A stretch of DNA of 64,000 nt from Nocardioides aquaticus. GTDB lineage: Bacteria > Actinomycetota > Actinomycetes > Propionibacteriales > Nocardioidaceae. A program made the position numbers and the translations under genes. Below, one piece after another: positions 25,877 to 34,083 of the stretch. The stretch covers positions 744,001 to 808,000 of the forward strand of contig NZ_CP075371.1 of NCBI RefSeq assembly GCF_018459925.1. The letters are read 5' to 3'. The notes below the pieces were generated by a model. That model searched no databases. It worked only from the letters and a program-made list of their open reading frames with translations, and was not told the origin of the DNA. How positions within the stretch are numbered: position 1 is the stretch's first letter; every line of letters starts with the position of its first letter.

Positions 25877-26758
25877 TCAGCGCCCGGCGTTCCAGATGGC
25901 CGTGACCTGCGCCTGCGACAGGACGCTGGTGTGGACCGAGGCCCAGGCCAGGCTGCCCTGGTAGTACTCGCTGGTGGGGGCCTGGGGCCAGGTCGTCAGG
26001 TTGTCCCAGCCGATCCGCCACTGCCCGGTGAAGTTCTCGGCGGCGCTCACCGAGGTGTCGCTGTCGACCAGGACGCCGTCGACGTAGAGGCGCAGGCCGG
26101 TGCCGGGGGACAGGGTGCCGACCGCGTAGTGCCAGGTGTTGTTGTTCAGCCCGGTGCTCGACTCCACGGTCCTGATCGCGTTCGGGTAGACGCCGAAGAC
26201 GACCCTGCCGGTGTTGGTCAGGTAGAGGTGCCGGTCGTAGCTGCCGGACTCGTCGGTCCCCGTGCCGTTGCCGAACCCGATCAGTCGGCCTCCCCGGGTG
26301 CTGGAGGTCTTGAACCAGATCCCGGCGCTGAACGTGCCCGGTCCGGCGACGGTGCCGGAGGGCCCGCTCAGGAACGCCCGGCCCGTGCTCGAGGTGAGTG
26401 GGGTGTTGATGCTGACGCCGGTCCCGGCGTCGCGGTCGCAGGGCCCGTCCTGGCGGTAGCTGATCGGGCTGTTGCGGTAGGTGCCGGGCCGGGCGGGGGT
26501 CGACGTGTCGGCCACGGTGCCCCCGGAGGCCTCGTTCATCGGGTAGACGAAGTACGGGGTGCCGACGGTCGTGGTGCTCTGGCAGGTGGCGGTGCTGCCG
26601 AAGACGGCGCTGGCGGCGGTGTTGGTCCGGTTGGTCACCGACGTGGTGAAGCCGCCGAACGTGCTGGGCGAGGCCACGGCGGCCACGACGGCCAGGAGGA
26701 TCGCGGCGACGGCGAGCAGGACCGTACGCCGGTCGCCGGCGCGGGCTCGGACGCTCAC
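25877..26758 (-). CDS. Exported LamG/concanavalin-like protein with a TasA-type N-terminus
   Basis: 293 residues. The GTG overlaps the stop of the signal peptidase gene (GTGA). The N-terminus has one hydrophobic segment (VLLAVAAILLAVVAAVA) and then FGGFTTSVTNRTNTAASA, the pattern SGFTATITNxTNTAS seen in TasA/camelysin-like proteins processed by SipW-type peptidases. The rest is a LamG-like beta-sandwich (TFSAGIWFKTSS, WHYAVGTLSPGTGLRLYVDG, YYQGSLAWASVHTSVLS) that probably binds carbohydrate or protein at the cell surface. Confidence 0.85.
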   Translation of the reverse strand: MSVRARAGDRRTVLLAVAAILLAVVAAVASPSTFGGFTTSVTNRTNTAASAVFGSTATCQSTTTVGTPYFVYPMNEASGGTVADTSTPARPGTYRNSPISYRQDGPCDRDAGTGVSINTPLTSSTGRAFLSGPSGTVAGPGTFSAGIWFKTSSTRGGRLIGFGNGTGTDESGSYDRHLYLTNTGRVVFGVYPNAIRTVESSTGLNNNTWHYAVGTLSPGTGLRLYVDGVLVDSDTSVSAAENFTGQWRIGWDNLTTWPQAPTSEYYQGSLAWASVHTSVLSQAQVTAIWNAGR

Positions 26759-27615
26759 GCGGCCGCCGCCGGCTCGAAGGCCGGCTCGGGCTCGTGCGGC
26801 ACGAGACCGACCGCGAGGGTCCAGAGCAGCGGGAGCAGGCAGAACAGGACCAGCGCCACCCACCAGCCGAAGGACAGGTCGAGCCGGGTGAGGACGTCGT
26901 ACGCCCCGGTGTCGGCGCCGGTGGTCAGGTGCAGCGTGCCGACCTGGCCGTCGACCAGGGGGACCGAGGCCGGGCCGTCGGGCTCGAAGGCCTCGATCGG
27001 GAGCAGCCCGGTCGAGACGACGTCGAGCAGGACACCGCGCGAGCCGTCGGTCGGCGCGGCTTGCGTCATCCGCTCGAGGCCGACCCACGGTTTGAGCACG
27101 AACGTGGTGACCGCCAGGGACAGCGAGACCCCGACGACGCGCCAGGAGTAGCGGCGGGGGACTGCCACACGGATGGTCAGCAGCCACACGACGGCCAGCC
27201 CGACGAAGAACAGCGGCAGGCCCTGGATCGCCCAGCCGAGGCCGGGGGCCGAGAAGGACACCCCGCCGACGAGGTCGTCGGCGCCGACCACCCAGGGGTC
27301 GACGGCGGCGTTGATGTCGCCCCGGGTCCGCAGGCCGGCGTCGGTGACCCGCGCGACGCGGTGGGTGTAGACCACCCCGGACTCCGGGTTGCGGAAGGTG
27401 ATCACGTCGCCGTCCGCGACCGCGCCGAGCTCGGTCGGCGTCGTCAGGACCAGGGAGCCGACCGGGAGGCTCTGCCCCATCGAGGGCGTCTCCACGATGA
27501 ACCAGCGGCCCCCGTCGAGGCGGAACAGCACGGCGGCCACGACCGCCGAGAGCACCAGGAGCGCGCCGAGGCCGAGCGCGGTGCGGCGCAGGGTCCTCGT
27601 CGTGGTGCTGCTCAT
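26755..27615 (-). CDS. SipW-type (ER-like) signal peptidase I
   Basis: 286 residues. One N-terminal TM segment, then the catalytic Ser in ETPSMGQSLPVGSLVL and the ER-type His in VVYTHRVARV in place of the usual bacterial Lys, with RGDINAAVDPW. Further TM segments near residues 130-150, 160-180 and 255-275 and an outward C-terminal region of about 80 residues make it longer than SipW. It is coupled to the LamG gene (GTGA) and lies upstream of it, so its probable substrates are the two neighbouring TasA-like proteins. Confidence 0.9.
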   Translation of the reverse strand: MSSTTTRTLRRTALGLGALLVLSAVVAAVLFRLDGGRWFIVETPSMGQSLPVGSLVLTTPTELGAVADGDVITFRNPESGVVYTHRVARVTDAGLRTRGDINAAVDPWVVGADDLVGGVSFSAPGLGWAIQGLPLFFVGLAVVWLLTIRVAVPRRYSWRVVGVSLSLAVTTFVLKPWVGLERMTQAAPTDGSRGVLLDVVSTGLLPIEAFEPDGPASVPLVDGQVGTLHLTTGADTGAYDVLTRLDLSFGWWVALVLFCLLPLLWTLAVGLVPHEPEPAFEPAAAA

Positions 27616-27702
27616 GGGGGCTCCGTGCTGTGCGGGGGGGTGGGGGGTCGAGGTGGTGCGGGGGCTCCGAGCCTAGGAGGGGAAGGCCCGGAGCGGGGCT
27701 GA

Positions 27703-28356
27703 TTACTGGTTGAAGGTCCAGGTCAGCGGCTGCGAGACCTGCTGGCCCTGGATCGCGGTGGTCGCGGCGGCGGGCAGGGTCACCTTGAAGGTGTACGCCT
27801 GGTTGGCGGCCACGGCGATCGGCTCGATGGCTGCGGTGGCCGCGAAGGCGGACATGGAGCCGTTGTAGTAGGGCGTGCCGGTGGCGGTGGCGCCCTTGTA
27901 GACGGCGACCTGGAGGACCGAGCAGAGGTTGCCGGCGGTGGTGTTCGGCGTGCTCGGGGTCGTCGCGCCGGTGGCGCCCGTGGTCGTCGCGACGCAGGTG
28001 CCGGGGGCCAGGGTGGCGGAGCCGACGGCCACGGAGCCGGTGTTGTTGAAGGTCACCGTGGTGGTGTTCGAGGAGCCGGGGGCCAGCGGGGTGCCGGTGC
28101 CGCCGTACTTGTTGATCGTCGTGCAGTTGGCGGTGCTGTCGTAGCTGAGGCAGGTGGCGCCGCCGGAGGTCTCGGACACGGCCAGCGCGGCCGACGAGGC
28201 GGTGTTGGTCGCGTTGGTGATGGTGGCGGTGAAGCCCGACAGCGAGGCGCCGAGCGAGGCGGCCAGGACGACGGAGCCGGCGAGGCCGGTGGCGACGGCG
28301 GCGCCGGTCAGGCGACGGCGGCGGGGGGCGGTGGCGCGGGGGGCGGTGGAGGTCAT
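27703..28356 (-). CDS. Exported TasA-like surface protein
   Basis: 217 residues from an ATG with GAAAGG ahead. Arg-rich N-terminus, TM or signal segment (AAVATGLAGSVVLAASLGAS) and the junction LSGFTATITNATNTASSA, nearly the same as in the LamG protein two genes away. The mature part is Thr/Ala/Gly-rich with a beta-strand pattern (TTTVTFNNTGSVAVGSATL) and three or more Cys. Probably a fibre or surface protein cleaved by the signal peptidase at 26755. No more precise family is recognised. Confidence 0.75.
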   Translation of the reverse strand: MTSTAPRATAPRRRRLTGAAVATGLAGSVVLAASLGASLSGFTATITNATNTASSAALAVSETSGGATCLSYDSTANCTTINKYGGTGTPLAPGSSNTTTVTFNNTGSVAVGSATLAPGTCVATTTGATGATTPSTPNTTAGNLCSVLQVAVYKGATATGTPYYNGSMSAFAATAAIEPIAVAANQAYTFKVTLPAAATTAIQGQQVSQPLTWTFNQ

Positions 28357-28536
28357 CGGTGGTGCCTTTCGAGAAGCAGGAGAGGGAGGGGGAGGAGCTG
28401 GTGCGTTGGGATGATTGAACAGTCCACGACCCCCCTCGTACGCAGGGTAAAAAGGATCGGGACCTCTGGCCCGCCGGTTCCGGGACTCGGCCTGCCAGGC
28501 CGCTGACCTGCGGATACTCTGATTCCTCCCGACCGA

Positions 28537-28572
28537 CCCGGGACCTTTGTCAGAACGAGGACAGGTCCCGGG
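28537..28572. other. Hairpin in the 362-base gap between divergent genes
   Basis: CCCGGGACCT (28537-28546) pairs perfectly with AGGTCCCGGG (28563-28572). The surrounding gap (28357-28718) holds no convincing gene. TACCCT on the minus strand near 28445 could be the -10 box of the TasA-like gene. The hairpin could be an operator or a transcript-end structure. Confidence 0.45.
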
Positions 28573-28718
28573 ACACGCTCCGGGGACCGCTCCCGGAGCC
28601 GACTTGTCTAGCCCGCTGGCCTCGATGGGGCGCTCCCTCAAGGCCGGGGTGCCGCGTGCCGATCACCTCTGAGCGTGAGCGGACCCCCCGCCGCTCACCT
28701 CGGAGCGAGGAGCTGGCG

Positions 28719-28994
28719 ATGACGACGGCGATGGCGACGGCAGGCGCGACGGTGGTCCGGACGACGGCGGTTCGGGCGACGGCGGCTCGGACCCGGTCCG
28801 GCCGCAGGGACACCCTCGCCGCGATGCTGCTGGTCGCGGTCGGCCGCGCGCTGGCCCTCGTGCTCCTCCTCGTGGTCGCCGCGACCGCCGCGCACGGCCC
28901 GCTCCCCGGCCTGTCGCTGGTCCCGGCCTCGGACGGGTCCGCTGTCCTAGACCACGCAGACCGCCCCGTGACCCATCCGGTCCTCGTACGTTGA
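28719..28994 (+). CDS. Small single-TM protein, unknown
   Basis: 91 residues from an ATG with GAGGAG nine bases ahead. A Thr/Ala/Arg-rich head, one TM helix (LAAMLLVAVGRALALVLLLVVAATAA) and a short polar tail. Third codon positions are strongly G/C, which supports coding. No family is recognised. It is read in the same direction as the small protein at 29128 and away from the TasA-like genes. Confidence 0.5.
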   Translation: MTTAMATAGATVVRTTAVRATAARTRSGRRDTLAAMLLVAVGRALALVLLLVVAATAAHGPLPGLSLVPASDGSAVLDHADRPVTHPVLVR

Positions 28995-29127
28995 GGCTCG
29001 TGGTCGACGCGACCACCGGCGCCGTCACCGACCAGACCGACGAGCCGCTGCCCGATCTCGAGGACGCCCCTGGCCCACCTGGCCGCGGGGGCGTGAGCAG
29101 GCCCCGCACGCCCGAGGACACCACCGC

Positions 29128-29328
29128 ATGCCTGGCGCTCCACGCGAGCCTGACGACAACAGCACACACCACCCGGACCCGGACTCCGACGCGACCCCGG
29201 ACGACGACGGCGAGGACGATCTCGACCGGCACGACGTCCCGATGCTGGGGGGCGCCGGGCCGATCCTGGCGATCCTGGCGATGGCGCTGCTCGCGTTGCT
29301 CGCGGTGCAGCTGAGCGGCACCCGCTGA
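29128..29328 (+). CDS. Small acidic membrane-anchored protein, unknown
   Basis: 66 residues. A very acidic N-terminal half (PDSDATPDDDGEDDLDRHD) is followed by one C-terminal TM helix (GAGPILAILAMALLALLAVQL). Strong G/C at third positions supports translation. The function is not known. A strong hairpin follows its stop. Confidence 0.55.
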   Translation: MPGAPREPDDNSTHHPDPDSDATPDDDGEDDLDRHDVPMLGGAGPILAILAMALLALLAVQLSGTR

Positions 29329-29341
29329 CCGGCCGGCTCGC

Positions 29342-29391
29342 GGGTCGTGTGCCCGACGACCCGCTGTGGGCCGTTGTCAGGCACACGACCC
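29342..29391. terminator. Bidirectional terminator-like hairpin between convergent genes
   Basis: GGGTCGTGTGCC (29342-29353) is fully complementary to GGCACACGACCC (29380-29391). It lies exactly between the stop of the small membrane protein at 29328 and the CopC stop at 29400, so it can end both transcripts. Confidence 0.75.
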
Positions 29392-29399
29392 CGGGTCGG

Positions 29400-29978
29400 T
29401 CAGCCCCGTCCGGGGTCGGCGTCAGAGGCGCGGTCGCGCCGCACCCGCAGCACCACCGCGGCCGCGGACACCAGGCCCAGGCCGACCAGGGTCCAGACCA
29501 CCCAGACTGGGACGCCGGCGTCGGTCTCGGTCATCTCGGCGAGGGTCTGCGCCTCCCCGGGGGCGGCCAGCTCGGCGTCGGCGCAGGGACCGGGGTCGGC
29601 CTGCTCGCCACCGGGCAGCACCTCGAAGGCGAACCGGCTGCCGAAGCGGTGGCCGTCGACGCCCGTCCCGGCGTAGTCGATGGTCCAGACGCCGTCGGTG
29701 AGCGGCTCGACCGCGGCGCAGACGTAGTCGGAGTCGACGACCTGCGCCTCCCCGACCGCAACCGGGTCGCCGGCCTCATCGGTCACGGCGACCGACAGGG
29801 GCGCGTCCCCGTCGACCTCGAGGAGGTCGAGCCGCAGCGTGGTGACACCCGGCGCGGTCTCGTCCCCGGGCCCCGGGGAGCCCCCGGTCAGGTCCCCGTG
29901 CGCCGACGCCGCCCCTCCGGAGGCCAGGACGAGAAGCAGAGCAGCGACCCCGGTCGCCCCGCACCGACGCTTCGTCAC
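29400..29978 (-). CDS. CopC-domain copper-binding protein
   Basis: 192 residues. Signal peptide ([17 protein letters not shown]) followed at once by A-H-G-D, which puts a His at the mature N-terminus as in CopC copper sites; a second His is in GVDGHRFGS. A C-terminal TM helix (VVWTLVGLGLVSAAAVVL) anchors it. The GTG start at 29978 overlaps the superoxide dismutase-like stop (GTGA); the ATG five codons earlier would overlap more. It probably takes part in copper handling outside the membrane together with the upstream lipoprotein. Confidence 0.85.
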   Translation of the reverse strand: MTKRRCGATGVAALLLVLASGGAASAHGDLTGGSPGPGDETAPGVTTLRLDLLEVDGDAPLSVAVTDEAGDPVAVGEAQVVDSDYVCAAVEPLTDGVWTIDYAGTGVDGHRFGSRFAFEVLPGGEQADPGPCADAELAAPGEAQTLAEMTETDAGVPVWVVWTLVGLGLVSAAAVVLRVRRDRASDADPGRG

Positions 29979-30541
29979 GAGAAGTCGGCGCACGCCAGCC
30001 GGTTGTCGGTCGCCTCGGCCGGGTGCACCACGATCGACGGCGCCCCGTCCTCGACCCGCTGGTCGTTGGTGACGGTGGCCATGCCGGTGCCCTGCTCGGT
30101 GGCGGTGAAGCCGAGGTGCACCTCGTTGGGCGGGAGGTCCCCACCGGCGGGGTCGAACTTGAAGTGGTCGCCACCGTCGCCGTCGGTGCAGGCGGCGTCG
30201 TGCAGGTGGGAGACGTACTCGACGCCCGGCTCGAGGCCGATCAGGCGGATGGTCACCGTGGTGCCGTCGTCGTCCTGCGCCAGGAACGCCTCGCCGGCGA
30301 CCTCGTCGCTGCCCGGGGGAGCGGTGTCGAGGACGACGAACTCGCCCTCCTCGACGTCGCCGTCGACCTCGTCGGCCGGGGTGGCGTCGGGCTCGTTCAT
30401 CGCCGACATGTCCATCCCGGCCATGTCCCCGCCCGAGCCACCGTCTGCGCTGTCCTCGGACCCTCCGCCACCGCAGGCGGTGAGGGTCAGCAGGAGCGAG
30501 GCCGCTACGACGGCGGCAGGACGGAAGCGGGTCTGCAGCAT
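29975..30541 (-). CDS. Cu/Zn superoxide dismutase-like lipoprotein
   Basis: 188 residues. Lipobox L-T-L-T-A-C gives a lipidated Cys, then a Met/Gly/Asp-rich stretch (DMAGMDMSAM) that may bind copper. The C-terminal 130 residues resemble a SodC or CHRD fold: EYVSHLHDAACTDGDGGDHFKFDP, HLGFTATEQG, SIVVHPAEATDNRLACADF. The canonical histidines are only partly kept (HLH, DHF, VHP), so true dismutase activity is uncertain. It is coupled to the CopC-domain gene, which favours a copper-related role. Confidence 0.8.
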   Translation of the reverse strand: MLQTRFRPAAVVAASLLLTLTACGGGGSEDSADGGSGGDMAGMDMSAMNEPDATPADEVDGDVEEGEFVVLDTAPPGSDEVAGEAFLAQDDDGTTVTIRLIGLEPGVEYVSHLHDAACTDGDGGDHFKFDPAGGDLPPNEVHLGFTATEQGTGMATVTNDQRVEDGAPSIVVHPAEATDNRLACADFS

Positions 30542-30642
30542 GCTCCTACGGTGCCAGGTTCTCGGTTGCCGTCGGCGCGGTGGTCGGGGACGTCCCGGGC
30601 GGGCGTGGCCCACCTCACCCCCCGACCTCGCCCCATCCCGCC

Positions 30643-30670
30643 TGAACCCGGTCTGAACCCGGTCTGACCC
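30643..30670. promoter_or_regulatory. Tandem 11-base repeats between divergent genes
   Basis: TGAACCCGGTC occurs twice in tandem (30643-30653, 30654-30664) followed by a third partial copy TGACCC. Repeats spaced by one helical turn are typical of PhoB/OmpR-type regulator sites. It lies between the SodC-like gene and the DUF1501 gene and could serve either. Confidence 0.5.
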
Positions 30671-30751
30671 ACCCCTACAGCCGCCCAGACCCCTGGCCGA
30701 TGACTCCTGCGCCATCCCTGGACCCCACCTCCGGAACCCGCAGGAGACCCC

Positions 30752-32053
30752 ATGCCCGCCTCGCCCGTCCGCCCCGCCACCCCCGGCGTCACTCCCGACG
30801 TCACCTGCGCCGACGCCGGCTGCGCGGGGTTCACCGCCTCCCGCCGGCGGGTGCTCGGCGGGCTCGCGCTCGGCGGGCTGACCACGATCACCGGGTCCAC
30901 CGTGGTGACCATGAGCGGCGCGCCCGCACTGGCCGCCGAGGCGGACGACGACTCTGTCCTCGTGGTGCTGTCGCTGCGCGGTGCCAGCGACGGTCTCTCC
31001 CTGGTGGTGCCCCACGGCGACCCCGCCTACTACGCCGCCCGGCCCCGGATCGCCGTCCCCAGCGACCGGCTGGTCGCCAAGGACGGATTCTTCGGCCTGC
31101 ACCCGTCCTTCACCCCGCTGCTGCCGATGTGGGAGGCCCGCGAGCTGGCCGCCGTGCACGCCACCGGTCTGCCGGTTGCCAACCGGTCGCACTTCGCGGC
31201 GATGGAGGAGCTCGAGGACGCGGCCCCCGGCTCGCCCGAGCGCTCCGGCTGGCTGAACCGGCTGCTCGGCGAGAGCGGGGAGTCCCGCGCGGTCGAGGGC
31301 GTCGCGGTCGGCGGCGGGGCCGCCCCGACGTCGCTCTTCGGCGAGGAGCCGATCCTCTCCTACCCGACCCTCGCCGGCGCGACGCTGGCCGGCGACAAGC
31401 CGTCGGACTCGCGGCGGACCCGGCGTACCGCCCTGGAGCGGATGTGGGCCTCCGACGGCAGCCGGATGGGCCGGGCCGTCCAGGGTGCGATGAGCGCCAT
31501 CGAGGACCTCCGTGTCGGCGCGGCCCAGGCCAACAACGCAGCGAGCTACCCACGCAGCGACCTCGGGTCGGCGCTGGCCACCGTCGCGCAGACCCTGCGG
31601 GGCGACCTGGGGACGCGGCTGGTGACCGTCGACCACGGCTCCTGGGACATGCACTCCAACCTCGGGACGTTGGCCGGCGGGCGGCTGGTCGGGATGGCCG
31701 ACACCCTCGCTGCCTCGCTCGCCGCGTTCTTCGACGACCTGGGCTCGGTGCGTGACCGGGTGACGGTGGTGACGATCAGCGAGTTCGGCCGCCGGGTCGC
31801 GGAGAACGCCAACTTGGGCCTGGACCACGGCTGGGGCAACGCGATGCTGGTGGCCGGAGCGGGGGTCAGCGGGGGCCGGTACCACGGTCGGTGGCCCGGT
31901 CTGCAGAACACCACGGACGCCGACCTGACGGTGACCACCGACTACCGCAGCGTGCTGGCCGAGATCGTGGCCGCCCGCTTCCCGGGCGCCTCCCTCCCGC
32001 AGGTCTTCCCGGGGTTCACCCGCGAACGGGTCGGCGTCATGACAGGTCAGTGA
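30752..32053 (+). CDS. Tat-exported DUF1501 protein
   Basis: 433 residues. A twin-arginine signal (ASRRRVLGGLALGGLTTITG, about residues 29-48) leads to a DUF1501 domain of the alkaline-phosphatase-like fold: VVLSLRGASDGLSLVVP, NRSHFAAMEELE, TVDHGSWDMHSNLG, TISEFGRRVAENANLGLDHGWG. CAGGAG precedes the ATG. DUF1501 genes are regularly paired with DUF1800 genes, as here. The function is unknown; the pair is thought to act at the cell surface. Confidence 0.92.
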   Translation: MPASPVRPATPGVTPDVTCADAGCAGFTASRRRVLGGLALGGLTTITGSTVVTMSGAPALAAEADDDSVLVVLSLRGASDGLSLVVPHGDPAYYAARPRIAVPSDRLVAKDGFFGLHPSFTPLLPMWEARELAAVHATGLPVANRSHFAAMEELEDAAPGSPERSGWLNRLLGESGESRAVEGVAVGGGAAPTSLFGEEPILSYPTLAGATLAGDKPSDSRRTRRTALERMWASDGSRMGRAVQGAMSAIEDLRVGAAQANNAASYPRSDLGSALATVAQTLRGDLGTRLVTVDHGSWDMHSNLGTLAGGRLVGMADTLAASLAAFFDDLGSVRDRVTVVTISEFGRRVAENANLGLDHGWGNAMLVAGAGVSGGRYHGRWPGLQNTTDADLTVTTDYRSVLAEIVAARFPGASLPQVFPGFTRERVGVMTGQ

Positions 32054-32123
32054 CGGACCCGCGTCCGAGCAGACCGCGCCCCCGAGCCCTCCCGTCCGTC
32101 CCCCGCATCCCCCCGGAGCCCCC

Positions 32124-34016
32124 ATGTCCGAGCCCCTCGTGACCGAGTCATCCGCGACCGAGCCGCCCACGCTGACCCGACGTTCGTCGCTGTCCCTGCT
32201 CGGCACCGCCGCCGCCGGCGTGGTCGGCGCGGGCCTGCTGCCGGCAGCTGGCGCCGGCGCGATGAACCCGGCCGCCCCGACGGCTGCCAGGCCCGTCGCC
32301 CGCCGACGGCGCCGCAAGGGTCGTCGTCCCCGGGACAGGGGCCTGCAGTACGAGTCGTACCTCGAGCCTGTCGATCCTCCGGTCACCAAGCCACCCACCC
32401 AGCCCGAGCCGGAGACGCCCACCGAGCCGGAGACGCCCGCCGAGCCGGAGACGCCCACCGAGCCGGAGACGCCCACCGAGCCCGAGACGCCCACCGAGCC
32501 CGAGACGCCCACCGAGCCCGAGACGCCCACCGAGCCCGAGACGCCCACCGAGCCCGAGACGCCCACCGAGCCCGAGACCTCAGGTCCGCGCGACGCGCTC
32601 GGCCTGACCGCCCAGGACCGGGTGGTCGCCGGCCGGTTCTCCTGCGGCCTGACCGCCGCCCTGGCCGCTGAGGTCGCCGCCGCTGGCGGTGGACCGGCGT
32701 GGTTCGAGCAGCAGGTCGCGCTGACGATCCCCGACGCCGGCGCGGACGTCGCGGACTGGTGGCCCCAGCTCCACGGCGACCCGGTGACCCTGTGGGGTCG
32801 GCAGATCGCCGAGACCGAGAGCGGCCACGAGGTGGCCAGCCTGGCAGTCAGCCGGGAGATGGTGCGCCGCATCTCGTCCCCGACGCAGGTCCACGAGGCG
32901 ATGGCGGAGTTCTGGCAGAACCACCTCCACGTGCCGGCCACCGGCGACAACTACTTCATGTGGCGCGCCGACTACGGCGAGATGATCCGTCGGCACGCCC
33001 TCGGCCGCTTCGACCAGATGCTGGCCGAGGCGGTGCTGCACCCGGCGATGCTGATCTACCTCAGCGCGGGCGTGTCCACCAAGACCCGGCCGAACGAGAA
33101 CCTCGGCCGGGAGCTGCTGGAGCTGCACACCGTCGGCGTCGGCAACCACGGCGAGGACGACGTGAAGAGCTGTGCCCGGGTCCTCACCGGGTACCGGATC
33201 GACATGGGCAAGACGTGGCAGCCCTCCTACCGGCCGACCGACCACTGGACCGGCGCGGTCCAGGTCCTCGACTTCCGTCACGCCAACACCTCGCCGGCCG
33301 GTGAGCCGGTCGCGCAGGCGCTGCTCGCCCACCTGGCCCGGCACCCGCTCACCGCCCGCCGGATCGCGACGAAGCTGGTCCGCTGGTTCGTGGCCGACGA
33401 ACCGTCCGAGGCGCTGGTGGCGCACCTGGCGTCGGTCTACCTGGCCCACGACACCGAGATCGTGCCGGTCCTGCGGGCGCTGGTCGGCTCCGCGGAGCTC
33501 GCGGCGTCCGCGGGGAAGAAGCTGCGCGACCCCGGTCAGGACGTGGTGGCGATGCACCGGGTGCTCGGCACGACCTTCCGCCCGCCGACCGCCCCGCGCC
33601 CCGCCGCGCAGGTGATCCGCCAGCAGGCGTCGACCATCGGCATGGCGCCGCACCAGTGGCCGACACCGGACGGTCCGCCGCTCACCGCCGGCCCCTGGGC
33701 CACCCCGGGGCGTGCCCTGGCCTCCTTCCGCGTTCACTGGGCGGCGGCCAACCAGTACTCCCCGAGCGACGACGTCACCTACCGCTCGGTCGCCGAGTGG
33801 CTGCCGAGGCTGCCGATGACGGTGCGGGCCGTCGTCGACCACCTCTCGCGCGAGCTGCTCGTCGCCGAGACCCCCGAGGGCCTGCTCGACGTCGTGTGCT
33901 GGCTGACCGGGAGCGGGCCCGAGGAGGTGGTCACGGCCAACCACCGCCTGGTCAGCCGCTACTGGGGTCAGGTGCTCGGGACGTTCCTGGACCACCCGAG
34001 CCGGTTCTGGCGCTGA
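32124..34016 (+). CDS. Exported DUF1800 protein with a PTEPET repeat linker
   Basis: 630 residues. N-terminal signal (LTRRSSLSLLGTAAAGVVGAGLL) with an RR pair, a Lys/Arg-rich patch, a repeat linker (EPETPT, about ten units, residues 95-152), then DUF1800: FWQNHLHVPATGDNYFMWRADY, NENLGRELLELHTVG, RWFVADEPSEALVAHLA. The linker may span the cell wall. It lies 70 bases after the DUF1501 gene, the usual partner. The function is unknown. Confidence 0.92.
   Translation: MSEPLVTESSATEPPTLTRRSSLSLLGTAAAGVVGAGLLPAAGAGAMNPAAPTAARPVARRRRRKGRRPRDRGLQYESYLEPVDPPVTKPPTQPEPETPTEPETPAEPETPTEPETPTEPETPTEPETPTEPETPTEPETPTEPETPTEPETSGPRDALGLTAQDRVVAGRFSCGLTAALAAEVAAAGGGPAWFEQQVALTIPDAGADVADWWPQLHGDPVTLWGRQIAETESGHEVASLAVSREMVRRISSPTQVHEAMAEFWQNHLHVPATGDNYFMWRADYGEMIRRHALGRFDQMLAEAVLHPAMLIYLSAGVSTKTRPNENLGRELLELHTVGVGNHGEDDVKSCARVLTGYRIDMGKTWQPSYRPTDHWTGAVQVLDFRHANTSPAGEPVAQALLAHLARHPLTARRIATKLVRWFVADEPSEALVAHLASVYLAHDTEIVPVLRALVGSAELAASAGKKLRDPGQDVVAMHRVLGTTFRPPTAPRPAAQVIRQQASTIGMAPHQWPTPDGPPLTAGPWATPGRALASFRVHWAAANQYSPSDDVTYRSVAEWLPRLPMTVRAVVDHLSRELLVAETPEGLLDVVCWLTGSGPEEVVTANHRLVSRYWGQVLGTFLDHPSRFWR
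32406..32577 (+). repeat. 18-base tandem repeat encoding EPETPT
   Basis: Nearly ten units of GAGCC(G/C)GAGACGCCCACC in frame within the DUF1800 gene. The first copies use CCG and the later copies CCC, which suggests stepwise expansion of one half. Copy number is probably variable. Confidence 0.9.
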
Positions 34017-34083
34017 CCGGTGCCGTCCGTCTCCTAGGCTGACCCCCGATGCGTGGCAGGACGACCAACCTCGGGGGGCGACG

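Noticed and set aside
28991..29314. 107-codon ORF overlapping the small acidic membrane protein
   Set aside because: It turns into a Thr/Arg and Trp/Arg/Cys-rich sequence typical of an out-of-frame reading. The frame of 29128-29328 has better codon use and a TM helix.
32406..32577. Second possible CRISPR-like repeat
   Set aside because: Contiguous 18-base units encode EPETPT in frame; there are no spacers and no cas genes in the window.
29975..32950. 991-codon minus-strand frame ending in the SodC-like protein
   Set aside because: Only the last 189 codons (from 30541) encode a recognisable lipoprotein; the rest is antisense to the DUF1501 and DUF1800 genes and contains the complement of their repeat.
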